The notes under the pieces are model-generated. The model did no database searches. It was not told the origin of the DNA and saw only the letters and a program-made list of their open reading frames with translations. Below, piece after piece: positions 9,134-18,022 of a stretch of 64,000 bases of DNA. The first letter of the stretch is position 1. Every line of letters begins with the position of its first letter. The position numbers were made by a program, and so were the translations under genes. The DNA is from Deltaproteobacteria bacterium. Its GTDB lineage: Bacteria > Myxococcota_A > Polyangia > JAAYKL01. The stretch is from positions 62,001 through 126,000 of the forward strand of contig JAFGQN010000222.1 of NCBI GenBank assembly GCA_016935665.1, in the 5' to 3' direction.

Positions 9134-10450
9134 TTGAGAATTTATTTATCCATTTTCACTGGTCTGCTTTTTATTCTGTCGAGTGCATACTCATGGGGCG
9201 GATATGATGTTGATTTTTATGGTAATCTGGATACATCAGTCAGGACAGGCAGACTTGCGTCCGTTACATCGAAACGTGGTCAATATGGTGTGAATGTCGA
9301 ATTCTCACCTTCGTTTAATCTCGTTAGAACCAGCCCTCGTGCCAGGACATCCATCCTTTACGGATTGCGCGCCGGGAGCGATTGGCGCAGCACTGGCACC
9401 GAATCATTTCTATTGTTCCATCAGCTGACGGCCACGCAACAATACACAATATCAAGGCGCCTGGTGTGGAACGCAAGAGGTAATCTCAATTATGGAGAGA
9501 TGGACTATAGTCGGTCGCTGTTTTTGTTTGGTTCAAATATTGGAGATGAAAATGCACCCAGTCCGGCGAACGGTCGCCCGCAAAGTCAAGTGATCCGGTA
9601 CTTCGGATATTCGGCCAACAGTGGCATGTCCCTTGTACTGAGTAATAAGACGAGGCTTTCGGTCAGTGGCGCATATTCAGCAAATGACCAGATCACGGAC
9701 AATTCACCGAGAAGTGCCGTTTTTTCAGAGGCGCGAGACCCTTCGTCGAAAACGGCGTCTTTGAGTTCCACGCTATCCACACGGATTTCCGGGACCAGTA
9801 CACTATCTGCGAGTATCACAGGCTCCATGTCTGTCTTTTCGAAGGACTTGCAGTCTTTGCCAGTGACAGCGCTGCTGGGGGCAACGTATCGCGCACGAGA
9901 GAATCTTAGCTTTTCAGCACAGGTCGGAACAGTTGTGTTAGTTGAGACCTACGATGAAACGGCCATAAACGATGGAACCGCAAGGGGGCGATATTATTGG
10001 TCCTGGCTTCCCGCTGGGCGATTGTCACTCAATGTACGCCCCAAATGGAATACGATTACAATGTGGAGCTTTAGTACGTTTGTGACAGTAGATACATATG
10101 TGGATACTTCTCGAGCAGCTGTTTTGCCAAGATCGAGTGCGGGGTTCTCAGCGGTTAGCATAATTACGCCAAAGATTCGGTTTCAATCATCACTCTCTGC
10201 GACATCCCCCCTCAGGAACGAGGCCAGGGGAGAACCACTCGCCAACAACACGTTTCCTGCCGCCGCCGCAGCTTCGGCTCAATTTTCGTTTGAGTTGAGG
10301 AGGGCGACATTCCTCCGTGTCGGAGGTCAGGCCAGTACCAGCTTGTCCTATTTGTTTGATTATCCAATAAAAACGGGTTCAAGGGAAATGGCAGGGATGG
10401 TATCGTTCGTTATGCTGTTCGATCCAAATCATTCCGGGGCCAATGAGTAA
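9134..10450 (+). CDS. Outer-membrane beta-barrel protein, probable partner of the OPX lipoprotein
   Basis: The 438-residue product has a clear signal peptide (RIYLSIFTGLLFILSSAYS, cleavage near residue 21). After it come alternating polar/apolar strands rich in Ser, Thr, Arg and aromatic residues, as in barrel proteins (for example TRLSVSGAYSANDQ, NLSFSAQVGTVVLVE). No enzyme motif is present. The start is TTG 9134; the ribosome binding site is weak, and only 32 bases separate it from the OPX gene. By position and fold it matches the barrel half of OPX/barrel translocons known from myxobacteria. Direct homology cannot be shown here. Confidence 0.7.
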   Translation: MRIYLSIFTGLLFILSSAYSWGGYDVDFYGNLDTSVRTGRLASVTSKRGQYGVNVEFSPSFNLVRTSPRARTSILYGLRAGSDWRSTGTESFLLFHQLTATQQYTISRRLVWNARGNLNYGEMDYSRSLFLFGSNIGDENAPSPANGRPQSQVIRYFGYSANSGMSLVLSNKTRLSVSGAYSANDQITDNSPRSAVFSEARDPSSKTASLSSTLSTRISGTSTLSASITGSMSVFSKDLQSLPVTALLGATYRARENLSFSAQVGTVVLVETYDETAINDGTARGRYYWSWLPAGRLSLNVRPKWNTITMWSFSTFVTVDTYVDTSRAAVLPRSSAGFSAVSIITPKIRFQSSLSATSPLRNEARGEPLANNTFPAAAAASAQFSFELRRATFLRVGGQASTSLSYLFDYPIKTGSREMAGMVSFVMLFDPNHSGANE

Positions 10451-10665
10451 CCAATGGGGCAAATAATAGGCATTGAATCGATTTGCGTGTTGAGCGCGCA
10501 TGACTGGCCTTCCTCGAAGGCACATAATGGAATGACATCCTGATGATTTTCTATATTTGTACAAATCGAAGTTTCACTCGGTTGGCAATTTGTCGTTTTT
10601 TTGTATATACACTAAATGTGTAGAAATACTCGGAACACCTAATTTATTTGGAGGTTGGGTAATAA

Positions 10666-12198
10666 ATGAACATAACCAATCATCATAACACTGGTCAGGA
10701 TTATGAATCTGATTCCGGACCAGGATTAAAAGATCTGTTTACATTGCTTCGGTTCGTTTATCACGCGGTGGCCAGACATAAAATTCTTTTGATTGCCTGT
10801 ATTGTTATTGTTTTGGCACTGGTATTTGTGGCCATAAAGATCATGCCGCGATCATACGAGGTTTCCTCCAGGATTTTAATTCATTCATCCACAACAATTT
10901 CGTCGCTTGCCAAAACAGGTAACAGATTGAATCCCAAAGACAACGTTTTTGGTCTCGTTGAATTGATGAAATCACAGGAAAATCTGGAGGGAATAGTGAG
11001 CGATGCCGACCTCATTGAAAAGTGGAAAAAAACGAGGTATGGCATTTGGAAGAAGAAAGATGAACTGTTCAGGAAATTGTTTGGTCCACCAAGTGATGAA
11101 GATATTCGGGATATGCTTGTAAGCAAGCTGGATGGGCGACTACGTGTTCTGTTCAATGGTGGTGTATTAATCATCGTCGTAGAGTGGGAAGATCCCTGGG
11201 TTGCTCTGGAGCTTCACAAGGTGGTGCTCAATCGTTTTTTCGAACATCGTCGCGTTCACGAGCTTGGTGAGATCCGGGAAACGATTCAGTTGTTGGAGCA
11301 GAAGCACAAGCAGGGACTTGAACAATTGCAGGCGATAATTGAGAAAAACAGAATACTCGCAACTGAAAAAGCCGAGCTTGAAATTCAGCAGGAACAGAAC
11401 GAATCCAATATCGGGAAACCGCGTTCAACGTTCAGAACAAGCAGAGTTCGCGCGCCTGCCGGAATGAGTGCAGAGCAAAAAGAGGAGCTTGAAAGGGTTT
11501 CCGCTGAATTGGAATCGGTTCAAAACGAGATTGCTCGTGCACGCAATGACTACAATAGACGACTTGATGCTGAAAAAGACAAGCTGGCGAAGTATCAAAC
11601 CCAGTACGGTCCACAGCATCCGGAAATAATAAAAACAACCAGATACATTGAATTGCTTTCAGCGCAGGAAGCTGTTCCCGGCGCGCTCAGAAAAAAAGAG
11701 CATACTCTGGAGACTCTGATTGAGAAACTGCAGGCAGCCCCTGCTGACAGCGAAAAGACTGAGACAACGAGGCGCTGGAACACCAGGCCCAGGGACACCG
11801 TCGTGGATATCAAAGAAAAAGACGAAGGACGATCATCATCCCAAAAAGAAATTGCGGCCCTTCTTTTTGAAAGCGAACTGATGACTGCGGAGTACAATGA
11901 AGCGGAAGACGCCGTGAACCGGCTAAAAACACAATTGGAAAATACCCGACTGGAGCTGGACGCAACCGAAGCCGCATTTGCATATCGCTATAGGCTCACC
12001 AAACCACCGGTATTTCCCAGACGTCCCAGCAAACCGAAAGGGCTGAGACTAATGCTGGCAGGTGTATTTTTAAGCATATTTCTCGGAATATCACTTTCTG
12101 TGTTCGTGGATATCCGTTCCGGGATAATTCTTGAGAGTTGGCAAATTGAAAAAATTACCAATATTCCGTTACTTGGTGAGATCGAAGAGCCCAGATAA
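10666..12198 (+). CDS. Chain-length determinant protein (Wzz/Wzc-type co-polymerase without kinase)
   Basis: This 510-residue protein has a membrane helix near residues 44-64 followed by a Wzz domain (SYEVSSRILIHSS). A long charged coiled-coil periplasmic region follows (about 190-450, with GPQHPEIIKTTRYIELL, the usual G-x-x-H-P signature). A proline-rich segment (LTKPPVFPRRPSKPKG) then precedes the second membrane helix near 463-485. The cytoplasmic tail is too short for a tyrosine kinase domain. It would set polymer length together with the polymerase. GGAGG at 10651-10655 precedes ATG 10666 by about ten bases. Confidence 0.9.
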   Translation: MNITNHHNTGQDYESDSGPGLKDLFTLLRFVYHAVARHKILLIACIVIVLALVFVAIKIMPRSYEVSSRILIHSSTTISSLAKTGNRLNPKDNVFGLVELMKSQENLEGIVSDADLIEKWKKTRYGIWKKKDELFRKLFGPPSDEDIRDMLVSKLDGRLRVLFNGGVLIIVVEWEDPWVALELHKVVLNRFFEHRRVHELGEIRETIQLLEQKHKQGLEQLQAIIEKNRILATEKAELEIQQEQNESNIGKPRSTFRTSRVRAPAGMSAEQKEELERVSAELESVQNEIARARNDYNRRLDAEKDKLAKYQTQYGPQHPEIIKTTRYIELLSAQEAVPGALRKKEHTLETLIEKLQAAPADSEKTETTRRWNTRPRDTVVDIKEKDEGRSSSQKEIAALLFESELMTAEYNEAEDAVNRLKTQLENTRLELDATEAAFAYRYRLTKPPVFPRRPSKPKGLRLMLAGVFLSIFLGISLSVFVDIRSGIILESWQIEKITNIPLLGEIEEPR

Positions 12199-12454
12199 TC
12201 ACAGATGACCGCCAGAGTGGATTCGAGTTGATTTTTGTAAATAAATGATTTTGACCTTTCAGAGAGTCTCTATTGTGTGACATCGACCGTGTCATCGGTT
12301 GGCCGGAATAAGTAGTGTTGGACGGTCAGTTGATTGTGTGGACAGCATGCTTATACTATCCGGCGAGAACTTCGAAAAAAAAGAGCGTTGCGTTAGGATT
12401 TCAAAAGAAAAATTGCGAATTTCAAACATTCTCCCACAGAAAGGGTTGAACATT

Positions 12455-14233
12455 ATGTTGCGTTTCCCCAATGGACTAACTTATTTATTGTTAGTGTTGT
12501 TACTCAACGGGTGTAAAACAGGAAATTTTCACGAAGAAACGGTTGGACACGGCTCTCAAAAGAATGTGGTGAATAACAGCGAAGCGGCGAAACCTGAAAA
12601 AAAAGATACAAATGCAGATAAAACAGGGACTGTCGGCAACTCAACGGTTTCACCGAAACCAGACGCTCCTGTTGCGTCCGATACGATCGCCGTTGAAGTA
12701 AATTTTACTATTGACTCCGGTAGCGGAAAACATTTGATTTCCCCTTATGTGTACGGATTAAATGAACTCAAATTTGACTCAACGGGCCCAAGGGGAATTC
12801 GATTCGTGCGACAGGGAGGAAATCGTCTCTCTGCGTACAACTGGGAAAACAATGCATCAAATTCCGGAAGTGACTGGTACAATCAAAATGATGGTATGCT
12901 GGGGAATACAAATACTCCGGGAAACTACCCTGTGGACTTCGTCAAAACAGCTTTTTCGCATAGTGCCGCCGCTCTGATAACTGTTCCGATGATCGGATAT
13001 GTGGCTGCGGACAAAGGTCCAAAGGGCGATGTAAACAATACGCCTGATTATTTGAGTAAACGATTCCATATTTCCAAAGCCAAAAAAGGCGCATCTTTTT
13101 CGATGACGCCGAATCAGAATGACAGGTTCGTTTATCAGGATGAGTTTGTCCACTTCATGGAAAAGATGTTTCCTGATGCGCGCTCGACTCCTGCAACGGA
13201 ACTTTTCTACTCTCTTGACAATGAGCCTGCTCTATGGGCTACAACGCACCCTCGCCTTCGCGGGGAAGAAAAGGGCAGAAGTGGTAAGCAGGTAACCTAT
13301 GCAGAATTGATGAAGAAGACAATCGAATATGCTTCAGCCATCAAGAAAGTGGCGCCAGACGCGAAAATATTTGGCCCGGCACTCTACGGCTATACAGCGT
13401 TTGTCAATCTTCAGAACGCCCCGGATGCAAACGGTCGAGATTTTATCGAATTTTATTTGCAACAATTGGCGAAGGCCGAAAAGGAGAAAGGGTTGCGCTT
13501 AGTGGATGTGCTCGATGTGCACTGGTATCCCGAAGTATCTGTGCCGGGGGTTGGGAGAATTCATTCATCAAAAAAGGCGGATCCGCAACTTGAAAAAGAA
13601 CGTATCCAGGCGCCGAGGTCTCTGTGGGACAAAAATTATATGGAGAAAAGCTGGATAACACAGAACTATCTTCATAATCCCATCGCCTTGTTGCCGGATT
13701 TGCAGGATAAAATTGACACGTATTATCCCGGTACAAGAATTGCCATTACGGAGTATCAGTATGGGGGAGGAAATGACATGTCCGGGGCAATTGCCCAGGC
13801 GGACGTCCTGGGAATTTTTGGGCGCGAGAATCTTTTTGCTGCGACTTTGTGGAAGATGGGCAAAGCCCCGCAGGACTTTTTATGGGGCGCATTTGAGATG
13901 TTTACCTCGTATAACCCCAAAGGTGACAAGTTTGGTGATCTCTCTGTTGACGCAAAGAGTTCAGATGTTGAAAAATCTTCTATTTACGCCGCATTGGATA
14001 CCACAACGGGTGGCAAACGAATGACGGTAATACTGATTAACAAGGCGGAAACCGCAGTACGGGCTGGGGTGAGTATTGTTCACGACGAAAAATTTTCCAG
14101 TGCTGATGTCTATCAGTTAACCTCGGCTGATTCCAATCCCCGAAAAGCAGCGTCTATCGATGTTTCAAATGGAAACGCATTTGAGTATGGGATGCCTGCC
14201 CGAAGTATCAGTTTGATTGAGTTGAATATCTAA
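12455..14233 (+). CDS. Glycoside hydrolase family 44-like surface lipoprotein
   Basis: The precursor starts at ATG 12455 (GAAAGGG before it), inside a longer open frame. Only this start gives a lipoprotein signal, LLLVLLLNGC, with C20 lipidated. A Ser/Lys/Asp linker (20-85) leads to a GH44 domain recognised by ISPYVYGLNE, RQGGNRLSAYNWENNASNSG and SDWYNQNDG. The acid/base is E257 in SLDNEP and the nucleophile E433 in ITEYQYGG. GH44 enzymes are endo-beta-glucanases and xyloglucanases. In this locus it could trim or release the exopolysaccharide, or attack plant glucans. Confidence 0.87.
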   Translation: MLRFPNGLTYLLLVLLLNGCKTGNFHEETVGHGSQKNVVNNSEAAKPEKKDTNADKTGTVGNSTVSPKPDAPVASDTIAVEVNFTIDSGSGKHLISPYVYGLNELKFDSTGPRGIRFVRQGGNRLSAYNWENNASNSGSDWYNQNDGMLGNTNTPGNYPVDFVKTAFSHSAAALITVPMIGYVAADKGPKGDVNNTPDYLSKRFHISKAKKGASFSMTPNQNDRFVYQDEFVHFMEKMFPDARSTPATELFYSLDNEPALWATTHPRLRGEEKGRSGKQVTYAELMKKTIEYASAIKKVAPDAKIFGPALYGYTAFVNLQNAPDANGRDFIEFYLQQLAKAEKEKGLRLVDVLDVHWYPEVSVPGVGRIHSSKKADPQLEKERIQAPRSLWDKNYMEKSWITQNYLHNPIALLPDLQDKIDTYYPGTRIAITEYQYGGGNDMSGAIAQADVLGIFGRENLFAATLWKMGKAPQDFLWGAFEMFTSYNPKGDKFGDLSVDAKSSDVEKSSIYAALDTTTGGKRMTVILINKAETAVRAGVSIVHDEKFSSADVYQLTSADSNPRKAASIDVSNGNAFEYGMPARSISLIELNI

Positions 14234-14270
14234 GTAGTGAAAGGAGTCGCTTTTTGGGCAATCGCTGACA

Positions 14271-15356
14271 TCATTTCTTTTTTTTCTTTTCCTGTGGTGC
14301 GGTGAAGGTCGACACTCCCAATATTTTCTGTCTTCCGACCATTTCGATGGTTTTGTTGAGCGCATCGAATTGGGTGGAACCCAGCTTTACACAAAGGATT
14401 AGTTTATCGACCGCACGGCACAATGCAATTCCATCCGGGTGGGAGATAAGCGGGTCGATACTGACAAATATTTTTCCATCTTTCAGCGTTCCATCCCGTT
14501 TCGATTTGTCGAATTGAGACAGAAGCTCTTTGGTTAATTGTGTAACGGATACCGAATCGGCTTCTTCTCCAATTTGCTTAACAATATCAAAGTATTCATA
14601 TGCGCCGGATGTCACGGGAGAGTCGGCGTTGGTTTTTGTGTGTTCAGCGTACACAAGCGATGCGTTCACAACGCGAACAAAACTACATGGCTCCCGGGCA
14701 GCCATTTGTCCGAATCCCCGCGCGAGGTCAACTGTAAAGACGTCGTCTGAGACAGGCACAAGCACAACTGTGTTCCAGTCTGTTGCTTTCGTTATTTTGT
14801 ACCATATGTGCTGTATATCAAGTGGCGGAATATCTCCCGACGTGTTTTTGTAGGACTTTGAGCTGGGCATATGGCGCGCAATTGGCGCTGGCGAGGCGGA
14901 AATACGCTTTAATGCCGCGACGTTCAGTGCATTTGGCCTGTTGACGGTTTCTGTGGCCGTTTGGGGTTGGGAAACCGGTGATTTGGAAGTTGTGGCAAAT
15001 GGAGGGTCCTTCTCCTTCGTGGTGGAAGCCGCATTTCTTCCCGGCGCATTAAGCACAATTGTTTCACGAAGATTTTCCACTTTTGCCGGGACGGGGTCGC
15101 TGTTTGTTGCTGACCGATGAGGTGAACTTGAAATGGTGCGGTATCGAACACTGACTTCCGGCTTTTCGCCGTTGGAGATATTGGATGGCGCGTTTTCGAT
15201 AATAACAGTGCTGGCATTAATTTCAGATGCAGGCATCCGACTGTTTCGGGTGGGCGGAATGGAAGAAATAGAAGACTTTAACGGTTGACCGCATGATACG
15301 CAGAATTCAGCTTCCTCTTTGCTCGTTACACCACATCTCGGACAAATCATTTTCAC
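14271..15356 (-). CDS. Zinc-ribbon protein with a degenerate BY-kinase-like domain lacking the Walker A loop
   Basis: The 361-residue protein opens with a double CxxC zinc ribbon (CPRCG at 5-9, then CVSCG) and a long Ser/Thr/Pro-rich linker. From about residue 170 it follows the layout of bacterial tyrosine kinases/CpsD: a strand WNTVVLVPVSD, a helix DLARGFGQMAA, then IFVSIDPLISHPDGIALCRA, VDKLILCVKLGST and a final RQKILGV. The Walker A position reads VSDDVFT instead of GxGKT/S, and Walker A-prime is also lost. The C-terminus is a lysine run, not a tyrosine cluster. It may be a pseudokinase regulator of the export machinery. GTG 15356 is chosen because AAGGA lies suitably upstream. It is convergent with the GH44 gene. 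Confidence 0.6.
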   Translation of the reverse strand: MKMICPRCGVTSKEEAEFCVSCGQPLKSSISSIPPTRNSRMPASEINASTVIIENAPSNISNGEKPEVSVRYRTISSSPHRSATNSDPVPAKVENLRETIVLNAPGRNAASTTKEKDPPFATTSKSPVSQPQTATETVNRPNALNVAALKRISASPAPIARHMPSSKSYKNTSGDIPPLDIQHIWYKITKATDWNTVVLVPVSDDVFTVDLARGFGQMAAREPCSFVRVVNASLVYAEHTKTNADSPVTSGAYEYFDIVKQIGEEADSVSVTQLTKELLSQFDKSKRDGTLKDGKIFVSIDPLISHPDGIALCRAVDKLILCVKLGSTQFDALNKTIEMVGRQKILGVSTFTAPQEKKKKK

Positions 15357-15696
15357 TGGGATTTCCTTTTGTATTGCCTGTTTTGCTGTTGCCGTCCACC
15401 AATGGATCGTAATAACACCACGTTATAAAAAATCAAGATATAACATGAGATATGGGATGGAACAGACACGGTATCATTGAGTACAAAATAGTATAATGAG
15501 TTCGGTCTGTTGTCCAAAATCGGAAAGAAAAACAATCAAAAAATCCGGCAGCAAAACCATCGCCTTGCAGTCCCTGGATGTGGCGACTGATGATGGCAGA
15601 GGGAGGCGTCCCGGACTGATAATCGGCAACCCGGCAGGAACATTGTCATGTGGATGCGCTCTCTCTCTGTATATGTAATTCAATGGAACGGGAGTT
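15357..15696. other. Intergenic region, nothing recognised
   Basis: This stretch lies between two minus-strand genes. A 60-codon plus-strand frame here (15496-15678) lacks a ribosome binding site and resemblance to any family and is not called. The region should contain the promoter of the zinc-ribbon gene. Confidence 0.4.
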
Positions 15697-16470
15697 TCAG
15701 TCTTTTTCAAAAATCAGTTCTTCTTTGCTGGAACGCATCATTTTCACGAAAATGGGAAGGATCGCCGAATCCTGAATCAGATAACGTTTGGCCATTCTGA
15801 CGGGTTCCTGTTTTATGCGATATAGCCATTCCATTCCCATTGATGACATCCAGGGGGGACAGCGTGTTACTTTTCCCGCAATAAAGTCGAGGCTGGCTCC
15901 GATACCCAAATAGACTATGGAACTGGTCTTGCTGGCCCATTTGTGCATCAGTATTTCCTGTTTGGGGCAACCCAATGCCATGAAAACCAGTGATGGCGCA
16001 GCCGTTACCATTTTATCGATAGCCTCCTGTTCCAGCCTGCTGTCCTTTTCGAAACCCAGCGGTGGTGAATCCACGCCAACAATGTTGAGTTTTGGAATTT
16101 CTTTGGTGAGAACATTTGCAGCAGTCTGAGCAACGCCTGGCGCCGCGCCAAGAAAATATGCGCTTAGCCCGGTTTTTGCAGCATGGCGGAGCAGGGGACG
16201 CATTAGATCCGAACCGGAAATCTTTTCGGGCAGGGGGGCTCCAACAATAGTACTCATCCACTTTAACGGCATTCCATCCACGAGAGATAGTGATGCAGCC
16301 GCATATGCGTCCCGTAGCGCCAGGTTTTTCTGCGACAGAACCACGTGGTCTATATTTGGTGTTACGACAAAACCGCCTGCCTTTGATTTGGCAAGATTCT
16401 CTATGTAATTCAGAGTGTCTTGAAGAGTGATATAATCGGCATGAATTGTACCCAAACGAATGCTTTTCAA
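15697..16470 (-). CDS. WecG/TagA/CpsF-family glycosyltransferase (GT26)
   Basis: The 257 residues show the family signature throughout: GFVVTPNIDHVVLSQ, LSLVDGMPLKWMS, KISGSDLMRPLL, AYFLGAAPGVA, LVFMALGCPKQEI and YLGIGASLDFIAGKV. These enzymes transfer N-acetylmannosaminuronic acid or N-acetylmannosamine (or related sugars) to lipid-linked GlcNAc at the inner face of the membrane, so it may add the second sugar of the repeat unit. The start is TTG 16470 with GGGAG eight bases before it. The length is normal for the family. Confidence 0.92.
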   Translation of the reverse strand: MKSIRLGTIHADYITLQDTLNYIENLAKSKAGGFVVTPNIDHVVLSQKNLALRDAYAAASLSLVDGMPLKWMSTIVGAPLPEKISGSDLMRPLLRHAAKTGLSAYFLGAAPGVAQTAANVLTKEIPKLNIVGVDSPPLGFEKDSRLEQEAIDKMVTAAPSLVFMALGCPKQEILMHKWASKTSSIVYLGIGASLDFIAGKVTRCPPWMSSMGMEWLYRIKQEPVRMAKRYLIQDSAILPIFVKMMRSSKEELIFEKD

Positions 16471-16873
16471 AGTTATTCTCCCGGTTTAAAACTTTAATGT
16501 TGCCACAGCTGTTAAAATACCAATGTATCTGTTTCATGTGGGTATTTTATAAAAAAGTAAACCCCAAAAAAGCCGCCTTTCTGTGAAACGGGCAAACCTG
16601 AAATTGGGTTACCATTGATGCCGTCTCCCCATGGATGGTTCATTTGGTAGCGGACGACTTACTCAGGTCATCTGAACATGGCGATGGCTGGAATATTTTT
16701 ATCCCTTTTGACAAAATTCGATAAACAGGTATTATAATGGAAAGATAGCTCGACGATATTTGTTTTGGGAACACAATTATGCGATCGAAAAGTGTAAATC
16801 ACACGAAAGAAAGTCGATTTTCACAGCACACACACAGATTGGATTGCCAATCTTTAAAGGGAGTAACGCGGTA
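16471..16873. other. Divergent promoter region between GT26 gene and lipoprotein gene
   Basis: About 400 bases separate two divergent genes. The open frame of the lipoprotein extends back to 16760, but codons before 16874 would place non-signal sequence ahead of the signal peptide. No hairpin with a T-run was seen. Confidence 0.4.
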
Positions 16874-17959
16874 ATGGCGTCCTTTAAAAGGATTTTTTTC
16901 ACAATTCTATTTGTTATGTCCGTCGGTTGTGACAGTAGCAAAGATAAAAGCGACGAAGATGCGTTCGTTGATTCATCCACCGAGCAACTGCTGAATGATT
17001 CTGGCACGAGCACTCCGTCCGTTTTTGATACAACCATGTCATCTGACACGCTGTCTGATATACAGACCGATTCCTCTGCCCACGTTGTCGATACTGGCAT
17101 TGATACCTACACCGACTCAATCAGTGGCGCTACCGATATCGGGACCGATTCTACTCCCCATACTGTCGATAGTAGCAATGATACCTATACCGACTCAATC
17201 AGTGGCGCTACCGATACCCACAGCAGTATCGACGACACCGGTAGCAGTGTCGACACGATGGGCGATACAGGCACCGGTATCGCGGATACCGGCAGTATTG
17301 CCCCCATCGATACTGAGAGTGAAACGGCGACTGTTTTGGATTCAGATACCCGTACTGATGGCGGCGATTCAACCTTGTTCGATATCTCTGTCCAATACAC
17401 GATGGGGTCGAACACAAGTCCATCAATCGTTTATGCTATCTGGGTGGAGAATTATGATGCCAATTTCATTCGTCCCATATATATCTGTAAACGCCTGACG
17501 GACGGCTCCCTGACCGGTACAGCGTTGCCGTATTGGTCCGTAACGCGACTGAACAGGGCAGATGCCAGTGAGGTGGATGCGGTGACTGGGGCAACAGTTG
17601 GAAATGCTGATTTTACAGTTACGGAAACCGTGAGTATTCCAGCACTCTCCAATATTACCGTATACGTCGAAGTCGATCATTCCTTTGATAACAACGACTG
17701 GTTCGACAATCAACCGGCAATTTTGTACGCGACGTCTTTCAATTTGCCGGTGTCTCAAAAAAATCAGAGCCTTTCTTTTATTGGATGGACTCCAAACGAG
17801 TTGACCCGGAACGTTATCCCCAATACGCCCATGGGTGTACTTCAGTCAGAAACGCGCTATATTACACATCACAAAGAGGGAAGTGGATTTGGAGATGCCG
17901 ATGATCGCAGTTCCACTCACATGGTCGGTCAATTGAAGGCAACCGTAAAGGAACACTAG
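16874..17959 (+). CDS. Surface lipoprotein with Asp/Thr/Ser-rich stalk and DUF2271-like domain
   Basis: Starting at ATG 16874 (GGGAG about 12 bases before) gives a lipoprotein signal ending FVMSVGC, C19. A low-complexity acidic stalk of about 140 residues (repeats of DTGTDTY-like and SISGATD units) follows. The globular C-terminus (about 165-361) has VYAIWVENYDANFIRPIYIC, DAVTGATVGNADF and ITVYVEVDHSFDNND, which resemble DUF2271 domains. The function of DUF2271 is not firmly known. The stalk is typical of surface-exposed proteins in deltaproteobacterial genomes. The start choice and domain are moderately supported. Confidence 0.75.
   Translation: MASFKRIFFTILFVMSVGCDSSKDKSDEDAFVDSSTEQLLNDSGTSTPSVFDTTMSSDTLSDIQTDSSAHVVDTGIDTYTDSISGATDIGTDSTPHTVDSSNDTYTDSISGATDTHSSIDDTGSSVDTMGDTGTGIADTGSIAPIDTESETATVLDSDTRTDGGDSTLFDISVQYTMGSNTSPSIVYAIWVENYDANFIRPIYICKRLTDGSLTGTALPYWSVTRLNRADASEVDAVTGATVGNADFTVTETVSIPALSNITVYVEVDHSFDNNDWFDNQPAILYATSFNLPVSQKNQSLSFIGWTPNELTRNVIPNTPMGVLQSETRYITHHKEGSGFGDADDRSSTHMVGQLKATVKEH
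17101..17217 (+). repeat. 78-bp-period direct repeat inside the lipoprotein stalk
   Basis: A 39-base segment at 17101-17139 recurs at 17179-17217 with two substitutions (TGATACCTAC versus TGATACCTAT and a T/C change near the end). The spacing is a multiple of three, so the reading frame and the acidic stalk are preserved. It suggests stalk growth by in-frame duplication. Confidence 0.75.
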
Positions 17960-18022
17960 AATAATTTTAGCCTATCATTATGCTGAACCAGGCTATTTGG
18001 TTCAGTAGATGCGCAGGATCCG

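Noticed and set aside
15496-15678. 60-codon plus-strand frame
   Set aside because: No ribosome binding site, no family match, and it lies in the promoter region of a minus-strand gene.
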